15,467 nt of DNA from CAYJFG01 sp964369405. GTDB lineage: Bacteria; Bacillota; Clostridia; Oscillospirales; Acutalibacteraceae. Shown here in pieces: positions 15,389 through 15,467 of this stretch. Positions within the stretch are counted from its first letter, which is position 1. Each line of letters starts with the position of its first letter. The DNA is taken from NCBI GenBank assembly GCA_964369405.1, contig CAYJGB010000037.1, forward strand, positions 1-15,467, given 5' to 3'. Position numbers and translations under genes: made by a program. Under the pieces are notes generated by a model. It saw nothing but the letters and a program-made list of their open reading frames with translations. It had not been told where the DNA came from and ran no database searches.

Positions 15389-15467
15389 TTTATCACTCCT
15401 ATATATTTAATGATAGCCATGAGCAAAACTCTAAAAAACTAGTTGTAGAGCGGATTTCAAAGCATGG

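Overview
The window looks like a low-GC, anaerobic Firmicute of class Clostridia, probably Lachnospiraceae or a close relative. That placement is an inference. It rests on the AT-rich sequence, TTG/GTG starts beside strong Shine-Dalgarno sites, a type I dockerin, a secreted EndA/NucA-like nuclease with a calcium-binding tail, and a flavin split-barrel/ferredoxin fusion. No rRNA, tRNA or housekeeping gene is present to fix the taxon.

Layout from left to right. (1) Bases 1-810 are the right end of an integrative element: the catalytic half of a tyrosine integrase and a small MobC-like ribbon-helix-helix protein. A strong hairpin and short direct repeats follow, where an att end would be expected. 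(2) Bases 1114-4974 (minus) encode a 1286-residue exported beta-helix protein built from a duplicated module of about 490 residues, each copy carrying about six 30-residue GAGIGGG...GGTITI repeats. (3) Bases 4975-6370 are gene-poor and look decayed. They hold a short paralog of the dockerin protein that lacks its dockerin, and a probable subtilase relic. (4) Bases 6371-11985 hold one giant surface-protein gene (signal peptide, FG-GAP-like repeats, FnIII, Thr/Ser/Asp/Ala-rich 18-bp tandem repeat, Ig-like and BIG2-like domains, VNTGD-type wall anchor). It is broken in the assembly by exactly 100 N placed inside the tandem repeat. (5) Bases 12524-13108 (minus) encode a small dockerin protein behind a perfect-consensus promoter. 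(6) Bases 13376-14661 are a two-gene operon with a TTGA stop/start overlap: a small protein of unknown function and a lipoprotein nuclease with an EF-hand/Excalibur-like tail. (7) Bases 14708-15388 (minus) encode a flavin split-barrel plus 2x[4Fe-4S] ferredoxin protein, convergent with the operon and sharing a bidirectional terminator with it.

Most genes encode exported or surface proteins, so the window reads as a patch of accessory secretome next to a mobile-element end. The clearest unusual signals are the shared 3' repeat suggesting how one dockerin paralog lost its C terminus, the assembly-collapsed in-frame repeat in the giant surface protein, the duplicated beta-helix, the possible att-like repeats at two places, and the translationally coupled small protein/nuclease pair. 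I did not find a clearly new multi-gene defence or biosynthetic system.
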